A stretch of 6,163 nt of DNA from Pseudomonadota bacterium (GCA_023424275.1 JAFAED010000272.1:1-6163); one strand, 5' to 3'; counted from the stretch's first letter, positions 1 through 5,605 are shown. The notes: generated by a model from the letters alone, not told the origin. Translations and numbers: made by a program.

Positions 1-257
1 GTCATGGTCTTTACGCAAAGGCGGAGCGCTCTCCTATCACCGGGCGCCCAGCTCCGATCGTCGGTATCCAGCGCCTGGCCCGCGAGGCGCTCGCCCGGGT
101 CGGCAGGAAGACGGTCTTATCCTCTCACACGGAACGCTATAACCAGGGCGTAACGCGCCAAGTGCCGACGGGGCGCGTGGTGCGCGTCTTGGGGCGCGTT
201 CGTAGGCGGATTGGATATGACGGAGTTTATGTCGTTTTCGAGCGGATCACCCGATGA
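1..257 (+). CDS. DUF6088-like (AbiEi-related) protein, C-terminal part
   Basis: The reading frame is open from the left edge (first full codon at 3) to a TGA at 255-257, giving the last 84 residues of a protein whose start lies outside the window. Visible landmarks are HGLYAK, then SPITGRPAP, an amphipathic LAREALARVGRK helix, the motif GVTRQVP and a basic end with RRRIGYDGVYVVFER. From memory this order (Gly-x-Tyr turn, helix, T-QVP, then a basic beta hairpin) matches the C-terminal half of DUF6088 proteins, which are related to AbiEi-type winged-helix antitoxins. The gene ends 105 bp before abiEi and points the same way. The usual partner of such proteins is a nucleotidyltransferase toxin, but none follows directly. 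Function is inferred by family resemblance only; the missing N-terminus should hold the HTH. Confidence 0.6.
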   Translation, partial: HGLYAKAERSPITGRPAPIVGIQRLAREALARVGRKTVLSSHTERYNQGVTRQVPTGRVVRVLGRVRRRIGYDGVYVVFERITR

Positions 258-290
258 TATCTAGTTTGCATATGGCCGATATTCTGCGTC

Positions 291-365
291 CATGACGCAT
301 TATAATTGCCTAGTTTAAACCATCGGTTGAAATTGGTTTACGCATATGACATATAGTGCGTCATG
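291..365. promoter_or_regulatory. Symmetric operator candidate for AbiEi autoregulation
   Basis: Arms CATGACGCATTATA (291-304) and TATAGTGCGTCATG (352-365) are inverted repeats matching at 13 of 14 positions. A second inverted pair, TAAACCA (316-322) and TGGTTTA (334-340), has the same centre at base 328. The right arm contains the putative -10 box and the abiEi start codon. Known AbiEi antitoxins repress their own operon by binding inverted repeats in its promoter, so this nested dyad is the natural operator candidate. Binding is inferred; the symmetry is seen directly. Confidence 0.6.
327..357 (+). promoter_or_regulatory. Putative abiEi promoter, probably leaderless
   Basis: A -35-like TTGAAA (327-332) and a -10-like TATAGT (352-357) are separated by 19 bp, slightly long. 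Only five bases separate the -10 box from the ATG at 363, so transcription would begin at or next to the start codon. No Shine-Dalgarno sequence is seen before that ATG, which fits a leaderless mRNA. Confidence 0.5.
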
Positions 366-1223
366 CGGGCAGAAAGATCCTCGCTTTTAAACCAACTCCT
401 ATCGGAACTTCCGGTGGGATATGTCGTCGACGCCGCTTGGCTGAAGCGCAATGGTCTCGGCTCTTCGTCCGTGCGCGACTATGTGGCACGCGGGTGGCTC
501 GAGCGGGTCGGGTCGCGCCTTTACCGGCGATCCCAACGTATGGAGGGTTCCGGCGTCGCTTGGGAACTCGCTGTCCTGTCCTTGCAACAGCTTCTCGATG
601 CGCCGGTGCATGTCGGCGGTATGACCGCGCTCGAGCTCGCCGGCTATTGGCAATATGTGCCGATGGGGCGGCGCACTATATGGCTCTACTCGGGTTCCGA
701 TTACGCCCGCTCCTATCTTGGCAGGCTCGATCTCGACGCCGACGTCGACCTCCGACGGCGCAACTTGTTCGACGACGAGGATCTCGGCGTGGAAACGCGC
801 AACCTCGACCTCGTGTCTTCGAGCATATCGCCGATCGAGGCGACCGATGCGCGCGCGGGGCGGTATCGAAATCCGCTTCGCGTCTCGGGCCTCGAACGCG
901 CGATATTGGAAGTGCTCGAGCAGGTGCCGCACAATATAAGCTTCGAGCATGGCGCCGAACTGTTCGACGGGCTCTCGACCTTGCGGCCGCGGCTCGTCGA
1001 GGCGCTTCTTCATTCCTGCCGCAGCGTCAAGGCGAAACGGCTTTTTCTATATTTTGCGCGCGAGCAGAGCTTTGCCTGGACTCGCAAGCTCAAGGCGGCC
1101 GACATCGATCGCGGGACCGGCAAGCGTCAAATCGTGGTCGGCGGCGAACTGGATCCGGAGTTTCTGATAACCGTGCCGCGCAAACGAAGGGGGGCGCGCA
1201 GGGGCGCGGGGATGAGCCGATGA
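363..1223 (+). CDS. abiEi: AbiEi-type type IV antitoxin / transcriptional regulator
   Basis: A complete 286-residue protein of the AbiEi antitoxin family. Residues 1-60 form the N-terminal winged HTH (SSLLNQLLSEL, AAWLKRNGLGSSSVRDYVARGWLERVGSRLYRR), as in AbiEi_3_N. Residues about 80-245 match the antitoxin domain, with HVGGMTALELAGYW, GLERAILEVLEQVP, an ELFDGLSTLRP segment and KAKRLFLYFAREQ. A basic tail (KRRGARRGAG) ends it. In the family the HTH represses the operon and the C-terminal domain counteracts the AbiEii nucleotidyltransferase toxin. The stop overlaps the next ATG (ATGA), the usual translational coupling. The start at 363 is the first ATG and fits the promoter position; no Shine-Dalgarno is visible. 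Its toxin partner is truncated, so this is probably an orphan antitoxin that may still act as a repressor. Confidence 0.88.
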   Translation: MRAERSSLLNQLLSELPVGYVVDAAWLKRNGLGSSSVRDYVARGWLERVGSRLYRRSQRMEGSGVAWELAVLSLQQLLDAPVHVGGMTALELAGYWQYVPMGRRTIWLYSGSDYARSYLGRLDLDADVDLRRRNLFDDEDLGVETRNLDLVSSSISPIEATDARAGRYRNPLRVSGLERAILEVLEQVPHNISFEHGAELFDGLSTLRPRLVEALLHSCRSVKAKRLFLYFAREQSFAWTRKLKAADIDRGTGKRQIVVGGELDPEFLITVPRKRRGARRGAGMSR

Positions 1224-1474
1224 GTTTCGAGAGCTATTCGCGCCAAGTCGCGCTTCTCGTGCGAGCGATTCCTCACATCGCGTCCGAAGAGGCTTTTGCG
1301 CTCAAGGGCGGTACCGCGATCAACCTCTTCGTACGCGATCTGCCGCGACTCTCGGTTGACATCGACCTCGTCTATTTGCCGATAGCCGACCGCGCCGCCT
1401 CGCTCGACGCCATCCGCGAGGCGTTCAAACGGATATCCTCAGGCCTGATCCGGCATGTCCACCCGTCGAAATGA
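1220..1474 (+). pseudogene. abiEii: Truncated AbiEii nucleotidyltransferase toxin
   Basis: The frame encodes 84 residues, far short of the roughly 250-300 of AbiEii-like toxins. Residues 1-72 are clearly the family N-terminus: a first helix, then FALKGGTAINLFVRDLPRLS and VDIDLVYLP, i.e. the GG(T/S) loop and the DxD metal-binding pair of the nucleotidyltransferase fold. After EAFKRI (residue 72, near base 1435) the family pattern stops. The last dozen or so residues are translated from the antisense of a different gene on the minus strand. The later nucleotidyltransferase motifs and the C-terminal domain are missing, so toxin activity is very unlikely. The start overlaps the abiEi stop (ATGA). 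The truncation is real in this sequence; whether it arose by deletion or by insertion of the neighbouring block cannot be told. Confidence 0.85.
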
Positions 1475-1731
1475 AAAGCGAGCACGCCGCGCTCGAGCAT
1501 CTGGACGAGTTGGTTGCGCGACACGCCGAGCCGGTCGGCCGCCTGCTGGATGCTGAGCGGTTTTTCGGCACGGGTAGCGGCGGCCTCAATTTCGTCGATG
1601 TTCGCATCGCGGACGCTCGCGCCGTGGGAAAGCGGGACGTTGGATAATAGGGCATCGAGGGTGGGCGCCCTGGAGAGCGCGTCGATATTAGTGTTGCTGG
1701 CGGCAGACCAGCCGGCGCTCATAGGTCTCAT
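1372..1731 (-). CDS. Excisionase-type HTH antitoxin-like protein, C-terminally truncated
   Basis: A 119-residue frame whose first 100 residues look genuine. The N-terminus has a short helical region (IDALSRAPTLDALLSNVP, then IDEIEAAATRA). Residues 58-100 form a MerR/excisionase-type HTH: PLSIQQAADRLGVSRNQLVQ, then RGVLAFHFDG and RIRPEDI. This layout is common in antitoxins that precede PIN-domain toxins. Residues 101-119 are the antisense of the broken abiEii, so the normal C-terminal tail and any downstream toxin gene are gone. The ATG at 1731 overlaps the stop of the phosphatase gene (ATGA), suggesting translational coupling; a second ATG lies three codons downstream. DNA binding may survive because the HTH is intact. 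Its target and lost partner are inference. Confidence 0.65.
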   Translation of the reverse strand: MRPMSAGWSAASNTNIDALSRAPTLDALLSNVPLSHGASVRDANIDEIEAAATRAEKPLSIQQAADRLGVSRNQLVQMLERGVLAFHFDGWTCRIRPEDIRLNASRMASSEAARSAIGK

Positions 1732-2945
1732 TTGCCGTCTACCGCGAGCGTGTGGCGTGTGCCGTCGGCGCTGACGCGATACCAGCGGTCCTCTTCGCGG
1801 AGTGCCGCTTCGAGCACCGGCGCGCCGGTCGACGCGTCGCGGTGCGGATAGACCTGCACGCCAATCACCTTGCCGCCATAGAGTGGCATGACCCGCTCGA
1901 CCTTCGTATGGCCGACGAGGATGCGGTTTACGCCGTAGAGCGCGAGGCTGCGCTCGACATCGGCGTCGCTCATCTTCTTGTCGCCCGTGCCGAAATAGCC
2001 GCGATACCATTGGGGTCCGAGGTTGCCCGCAACGAGCGCGATCGGAGCAGCAAGCATATTCTGATCCTTGGCATGGGTATCGAGCGCCATGCGGATCGCC
2101 TTGTTCATGTCAGTGACCGAGATATTGGCATCGACGATCGCCGGCGAAATCCCGCCGTGGAGGAAGAGCATGTCGCCGAGCTTCAGCACCGCAGGGCGCG
2201 AGCGGAGCCAGTCGCCGAGCAATGTGTCGGACGCGAACAGCGCGGCATAGTCGCTCTGCCCGAGGATCTGCGAGGCCTGGGGGTAACGCGGGTGGAGGTA
2301 GCGCGCGTCGCCGGTCAGCACCATGCGCTCGTGGTTGCCGAGCAGCACGTGCAGCGCGCCGCCGGCTTTGCGCGCCTCGCCTTCGAGCTTGTAGAAGAGC
2401 CAGAGGATCTCGGTCTGGTGTGCGCCGCGGTCGAACATGTCGCCAGTGACGACGATCTGGCCTTTGCCGAAGCTCCACTTGAGCTTGTCGTCGACGACGC
2501 CGTTCGCCTTCAGAAAGGCGACAAGGATCTCATATTCACCGTGGGTGTCGCCGAGGACGAGCAGCTTCGTGTCCGGATCGAGCGGCAGCGTATCGCGAGC
2601 GAGCGCCTCGACGCGCGGACGTAGCGGGACCGCGAACGCCGGGATGTCGCCCACAGGCGCGACGCGGATGCGGCCGAGCGGTTCGACCGTCTCGAGGATC
2701 GGGCGGAGGTTCGCGCCGACGCGCTTCGCGGTCCAGCCGTGGCGCGCCGGGAGCAGATAGGGGCCATCGCCCGCGGCATCGATCGCGGGCGTCACGGCTT
2801 CGGCCGTGTCGGCGGCATGCGCCGTGCCCGCGCCCATGCGCGGATCGAGCATGCCAAGCGCGAGAAAGGTCATGGCGCCGGCGAGAATCGCCGGGTGAAA
2901 GACAGCGCGCCGGGCGCGGGGTCGGCGGCGAACATCATGCGGCAA
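1728..2945 (-). CDS. Exported PPP-family metallophosphatase (Shelphs-like)
   Basis: A calcineurin-like phosphoesterase with the full PPP-type metal set, numbered from the TTG at 2945 (405 residues): GDTHGEY from 132, GDMFDRG 168-174, GNHE 203-206, LHGG around 262-265 and GHT 345-347. These motifs and the length fit Shewanella-like (Shelphs) bacterial phosphatases, which hydrolyse phosphoester bonds; the substrate is unknown. The start is uncertain. ATG at 2873 gives 381 residues with a weak signal peptide and no Shine-Dalgarno. TTG at 2945 has GGAG seven bases upstream and gives a better signal peptide: Arg-rich n-region, hydrophobic AILAGAMTFLALGML, cleavage after AHA. I prefer TTG. The product should be periplasmic. 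The stop overlaps the ATG of the HTH gene. It is divergent from the TonB-family gene across about 320 bp. Confidence 0.85.
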   Translation of the reverse strand: MPHDVRRRPRARRAVFHPAILAGAMTFLALGMLDPRMGAGTAHAADTAEAVTPAIDAAGDGPYLLPARHGWTAKRVGANLRPILETVEPLGRIRVAPVGDIPAFAVPLRPRVEALARDTLPLDPDTKLLVLGDTHGEYEILVAFLKANGVVDDKLKWSFGKGQIVVTGDMFDRGAHQTEILWLFYKLEGEARKAGGALHVLLGNHERMVLTGDARYLHPRYPQASQILGQSDYAALFASDTLLGDWLRSRPAVLKLGDMLFLHGGISPAIVDANISVTDMNKAIRMALDTHAKDQNMLAAPIALVAGNLGPQWYRGYFGTGDKKMSDADVERSLALYGVNRILVGHTKVERVMPLYGGKVIGVQVYPHRDASTGAPVLEAALREEDRWYRVSADGTRHTLAVDGK

Positions 2946-3269
2946 AATCGGGCTCCGGTTGAGGATGTCGGCGTAGCGCGGTGGCGCGGCCGCTTGGGAG
3001 ATCGGGAACCGTCTCGCCGAAACGAAGCAGGCTCTTCTTCTAAGACGGGCGACGCGCCGAAATGCGCAACGCCCGGTGGCCGATTGTGCGATGGCGGCAT
3101 GGCCGGGCCCTACTGCTGGCGGCGCGGCGGCGTGGCATGATGCCGCCATGATCGGGGGCGGGATAAGAACCGACACGCGCGCTGGCGCCAGCACCGCTTG
3201 CGCGGGCGGCAGATCGCTGCCGGGTGCCGCGGTCCGGTGCGCGCGCCCGGTCGGACGGACGATGCGCTG
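2946..3269. other. Divergent intergenic region with two inverted repeats
   Basis: I see no convincing gene in these 324 bp; the frames crossing it are short or low in plausibility. It must carry the promoters of the phosphatase (minus) and probably the TonB-family gene (plus), but no clear -35/-10 pair stands out. Two dyads are present. CGGGCG-AC-GCGC (3046-3057) faces GCGC-AA-CGCCCG (3064-3075), a compact hairpin. A perfect 10-bp pair, ATGGCGGCAT (3091-3100) and ATGCCGCCAT (3140-3149), is separated by 39 bp. Confidence 0.6.
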
Positions 3270-4136
3270 ATGGCGAGCTGGCCGCCCTCGCACTGGCTGC
3301 CGGCGCGCGGATTGCGCTCGATTGAAAATATTCCTGGTGGCGCAACGCTTTACCGTGTCTTCTTCGGAGTACGCGAGAAGCGCGAGGCGCGTCTCGTCTC
3401 CTTCGACGATATCGATCGCGCCGAGCGCTCGGGTTTCGACGGCAAGGCTTGGGCGCTTACCATCGGCGCACACCTGGTGCTGATCGGCCTGCCGATCATC
3501 GCGCTGATGCCGGCGCGCGAGCCCGATGCCGCGCCCGAGGAAGGCATGATAGTCGAACTCGTCACCGAGCCCGGCGTCGCCGCGGGCAAGGGCGAGCGGC
3601 GGCGCGAGGCAGTCGCGGCGCCCGATGCCGAGACCGCAGGCGATGCCGCCCCCGCCGGGCTTCCCATATTGGCGAACGAGCGGGTGCTGCCTCCCGACGC
3701 CGAGAAGATCGTGAGCGGCGCGAACGCCGAGAATGCACCCGCCGCCTCCGCGCCCGCGGTGGCCGCAGCGGCGCCGCAGCCGCGAGAACTTCCCGCAGCG
3801 CTCGGCAGCGCGGCGGGCGGGGCGGGCACGATGTCACCCGAGGAAGCGCGTTGGGAGGGCGCGATCCTCGGCCGGATCGAGGGGCATAGACGCTATCCCA
3901 AAGCGGCGCTCAAGGCGGGAATAGAGGATCGCGTCATGCTGCGGCTCGTGCTCGCGCGCGACGGCAAGCTCCTGCGCGCCGAGGTGGCGCGCAGCGCCGG
4001 GCACCCTTCGCTCAACGCCGAGGTGCTCGCGCTCGCGCGCCGCGCCAACCCCTATCCGCGCCCGCCGGCGTCGGTGGCCGGCGAAACCATATCGATGCTC
4101 GTGCCGGTCGAATTCGTGGTGACGAAGGCCAAGTGA
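3270..4136 (+). CDS. TonB-family energy transducer protein
   Basis: A 288-residue inner-membrane protein with the TonB layout. The N-terminal about 58 residues are cytoplasmic. One membrane segment follows (residues 60-80, AWALTIGAHLVLIGLPIIAL). Then comes a long Ala/Pro/Glu-rich periplasmic linker (about 85-190) and a TonB C-terminal domain (about 195-285) with GRIEGHRRYPKAAL, GKLLRAEVARSAGHPSLNA, ANPYPRPP and MLVPVEF. The membrane segment has Thr64 and His68 spaced as the functional Ser/His pair of E. coli TonB. Such proteins couple ExbB/ExbD proton-motive energy to outer-membrane receptors; no exbB/exbD gene is adjacent. The start is unsure: ATG at 3270 is the best in-frame codon but lacks a good Shine-Dalgarno, and the N-terminal extension is long for the family. 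TTG codons at 3198 and 3312 are alternatives. Confidence 0.82.
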   Translation: MASWPPSHWLPARGLRSIENIPGGATLYRVFFGVREKREARLVSFDDIDRAERSGFDGKAWALTIGAHLVLIGLPIIALMPAREPDAAPEEGMIVELVTEPGVAAGKGERRREAVAAPDAETAGDAAPAGLPILANERVLPPDAEKIVSGANAENAPAASAPAVAAAAPQPRELPAALGSAAGGAGTMSPEEARWEGAILGRIEGHRRYPKAALKAGIEDRVMLRLVLARDGKLLRAEVARSAGHPSLNAEVLALARRANPYPRPPASVAGETISMLVPVEFVVTKAK

Positions 4137-4144
4137 GGCGGCGC

Positions 4145-4176
4145 GCGGCGTCGCGGCGTCGCGGCGTCGCGGCGTG
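4145..4176. repeat. Four tandem copies of an 8-bp unit
   Basis: GCGGCGTC is repeated at 4145-4152, 4153-4160 and 4161-4168; a fourth copy at 4169-4176 ends in G instead of C. It fills much of the 59-bp gap between the convergent TonB-family and DUF481 genes, and is flanked by GAGGC (4135-4139) and GCCTC (4178-4182). No T-run follows, so a classical terminator is not supported. Copy number may vary by slippage. Confidence 0.8.
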
Positions 4177-4195
4177 GGCCTCGCGGTTCGGGCGC

Positions 4196-5260
4196 TCAGA
4201 AACTGTAGACGATGCTCGCGCGGCTCGTCGTCGTCGTCGGTTCGATACCGGGATAGCTTCGCGTTTCGTGGCGCGCGGTAAGCTGGATGCGCATCGCGAG
4301 CGGGCCGGCGATCTTGCCGGTAAGCGAAGCCTGTCCTTCGATCGTGCCGTTAGCCGCCTCGAAAATGCCCGAGGTGGTCGCCGCGAACGCGACGCCTGGC
4401 GCAATGTTCCAGGCGAGTGCGGCGCTTCCGCGCGCGCCGAGCAGTTCCTCTTTGCCGCGCGCGCCGATCCATTCGACTTGGCGGAGCGACGGCCCGCCCG
4501 ACAGGTCGAGGCTCAGCGATTTGGCGAGCGCGAGCTTCGCGCCGAACCCGAGACTTTGCGCAGTGCGCCGCTTGAACCCCGACAAGCGGTCACTCTCGAA
4601 GCTGAACAGCCCCGAGACGAACGCCTGTTTCGACAGCGTGCGGCGGACATCGTAATTGGCGGTGTAACGCTCGTTGGCGGCGATGCCTTCGATATCCTGA
4701 TAGTCGAGCGTCGCGGCGAGCTTCTGCTGCCAGCCGCCTGCATCGCTCGTCAGCGCGGCGGCGATATTGGCATTGGCGCTATCGGTGGTGCCCGACGACT
4801 GACCGAGCCCGAACTCGAGCCGGCCCTTGATCGCGGCGGTCTTGGCGGACGTCTTGGCCGGGGCCTTTGCGGCTTCGGCGGGGGTCGGGGTCGGAGCACT
4901 GGGGGAATCGGTACCGGCTAATGCCGCCTCCGCAGGCTGTTCGCCGGCGAGCTGGGCGCTGGCGGGCGTCCTGTCGGCGACGGCAGTATCGGGAGCGAGC
5001 GCTGCTGTGGGGCAATGGCCGGTCGCGGCGATCGCGGCCGCGACTTCGGCGAGTCTGTCGGCGGCAGCGGGATCGCTCTTGGTGCCGAGCCGCGCGATCG
5101 ATGCGGCGAGTTCCGGATCGCCTTCGGCCGCGGCGGCGCAGACGAGCGCTATGGTCGAGGGGCCGGACGGAGGCGCCGGGGATACGGCGGCTTCTGTGGG
5201 CGAAGCCGGCGCGGGGGCATCGGCGGCTACGGCGATCGCGGCGGTGAGCAGGAGCAGCAT
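4196..5260 (-). CDS. DUF481 (YdiY-like) outer-membrane beta-barrel protein
   Basis: A 354-residue exported protein. Residues 1-13 form a short hydrophobic signal peptide (LLLLTAAIAVA, likely cut before ADAPA). Residues 14-140 are Ala/Pro-rich, with a helical segment about 36-84 containing two cysteines (C41 and C83). Residues about 145-354 fit the DUF481 barrel of YdiY-type proteins: GRLEFGLGQSSGTTDSANA at its start, alternating strands with LDYQDIEG, NERYTANYDVRR, VSGLFSFESDR and SGFKRRTAQSLGFG, and a final SIVYSF. The terminal Phe is the usual outer-membrane assembly signal. The ATG at 5260 is the only in-frame ATG near the signal peptide; a weak GAGAG lies about ten bases ahead. YdiY is described as salt-stress-related in E. 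coli, but the role here is unknown. The N-terminal domain with two Cys is not part of DUF481. Confidence 0.82.
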   Translation of the reverse strand: MLLLLTAAIAVAADAPAPASPTEAAVSPAPPSGPSTIALVCAAAAEGDPELAASIARLGTKSDPAAADRLAEVAAAIAATGHCPTAALAPDTAVADRTPASAQLAGEQPAEAALAGTDSPSAPTPTPAEAAKAPAKTSAKTAAIKGRLEFGLGQSSGTTDSANANIAAALTSDAGGWQQKLAATLDYQDIEGIAANERYTANYDVRRTLSKQAFVSGLFSFESDRLSGFKRRTAQSLGFGAKLALAKSLSLDLSGGPSLRQVEWIGARGKEELLGARGSAALAWNIAPGVAFAATTSGIFEAANGTIEGQASLTGKIAGPLAMRIQLTARHETRSYPGIEPTTTTSRASIVYSF

Positions 5261-5463
5261 GGTCGTTAGTCTCTCGTCGGCCGGGTGGGGAGACGGCGCC
5301 GTGGCGAAAACGCCGGGGGTCGGATCCGCCTCCCTCTGTTCTGAGACGCTCTCAAGTCGCGAATGCGCACTCTTGGACCCCATCGCACAGTATTTTTTTT
5401 GCCCGTTGTGCGTATTCGGAGCAATGGCGCGTCTTAGTAGTTGGACGCGCTTGCTGTGCGTCT
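5261..5463. other. Non-coding region with short dyads between divergent genes
   Basis: I see no gene here. Short symmetric elements are present. TGAGA-CGC-TCTCA lies at 5342-5354. CGCACA (5384-5389) and TGTGCG (5407-5412) flank a run of eight T (5393-5400). GCGCGTC (5427-5433) and GACGCGC (5444-5450) form a 7-bp stem with a 10-base loop, extended by GCAA/TTGC outside. Promoters for the DUF481 gene (minus) and the ammonia-lyase gene (plus) should lie here, but I could not assign convincing boxes. Confidence 0.6.
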
Positions 5464-5605
5464 GCATCTGGAGACGGGCGCTATGTCGCCCGCGCCAACC
5501 TGCGCGACCCTGCGCAAGGTGGTGGCTTCCCACGGAAGCGATGCGGCCGAGCGGCAACCTCAAGGGGTTTCTTACTTGCGCCCGTCTCCTGATGCCACAT
5601 CGGAG
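5464..5605 (+). promoter_or_regulatory. Candidate structured leader RNA of the ammonia-lyase gene
   Basis: The arms GCATCTGGAGACGGGCGC (5464-5481) and GCGCCCGTCTCCTGATGC (5578-5595) pair at 17 of 18 positions, closing a 96-base interior. Inside are hairpins GGGCG/CGCCC (5476-5480 with 5487-5491, competing with the long stem), ACCTGCGC/GCGCAAGGT (about 5499-5521) and GCTTCC-CAC-GGAAGC (5525-5539). The right arm can instead fold with the next bases: CTCC-T-GATG (5586-5594) with CATC-GGAG (5598-5605). Two exclusive folds just before the ribosome binding site resemble a riboswitch or attenuator. I recognise no known riboswitch class. Structure is deduced by eye; function is inference. Confidence 0.4.

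Larger units (their letters stand above)
261..365. repeat. Degenerate direct repeats upstream of abiEi
   Basis: CTAGTTT occurs at 261-267 and 310-316, and GCATATG at 268-274 and 342-348. After GCATATG both copies continue with ATAT, then TGCGTC and ATG (ending at 294 and 365). The left copy is compact; in the right copy 25 bp (317-341) lie between CTAGTTT and GCATATG. This looks like a duplicated promoter/operator block that has diverged. Confidence 0.5.

Noticed and set aside
356..1474. A long plus-strand frame beginning at GTG 356 and merging into the abiEii fragment
   Set aside because: Up to 1219 it is an Arg-rich shadow of abiEi; only the part from the ATG at 1220 is family-like.
1752..2624. 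A 290-residue plus-strand frame over the phosphatase gene
   Set aside because: It is antisense to a gene with all PPP motifs and shows no domain of its own.
2966..3020. A stretch resembling a tRNA D-arm (GTAGCGCGGTGGCGC)
   Set aside because: No matching T-arm or acceptor stem can be built around it, and the anticodon stem does not pair.
4137..4195. Rho-independent terminator between the convergent genes
   Set aside because: Only a weak GAGGC/GCCTC stem flanks the tandem repeat, and no T-run follows on either strand.
5464..5595. MITE or short insertion element bounded by 18-bp terminal inverted repeats
   Set aside because: No flanking target duplication is visible, and the internal hairpins and position before the ribosome binding site fit a leader RNA better; a genome-wide copy search could reopen this.
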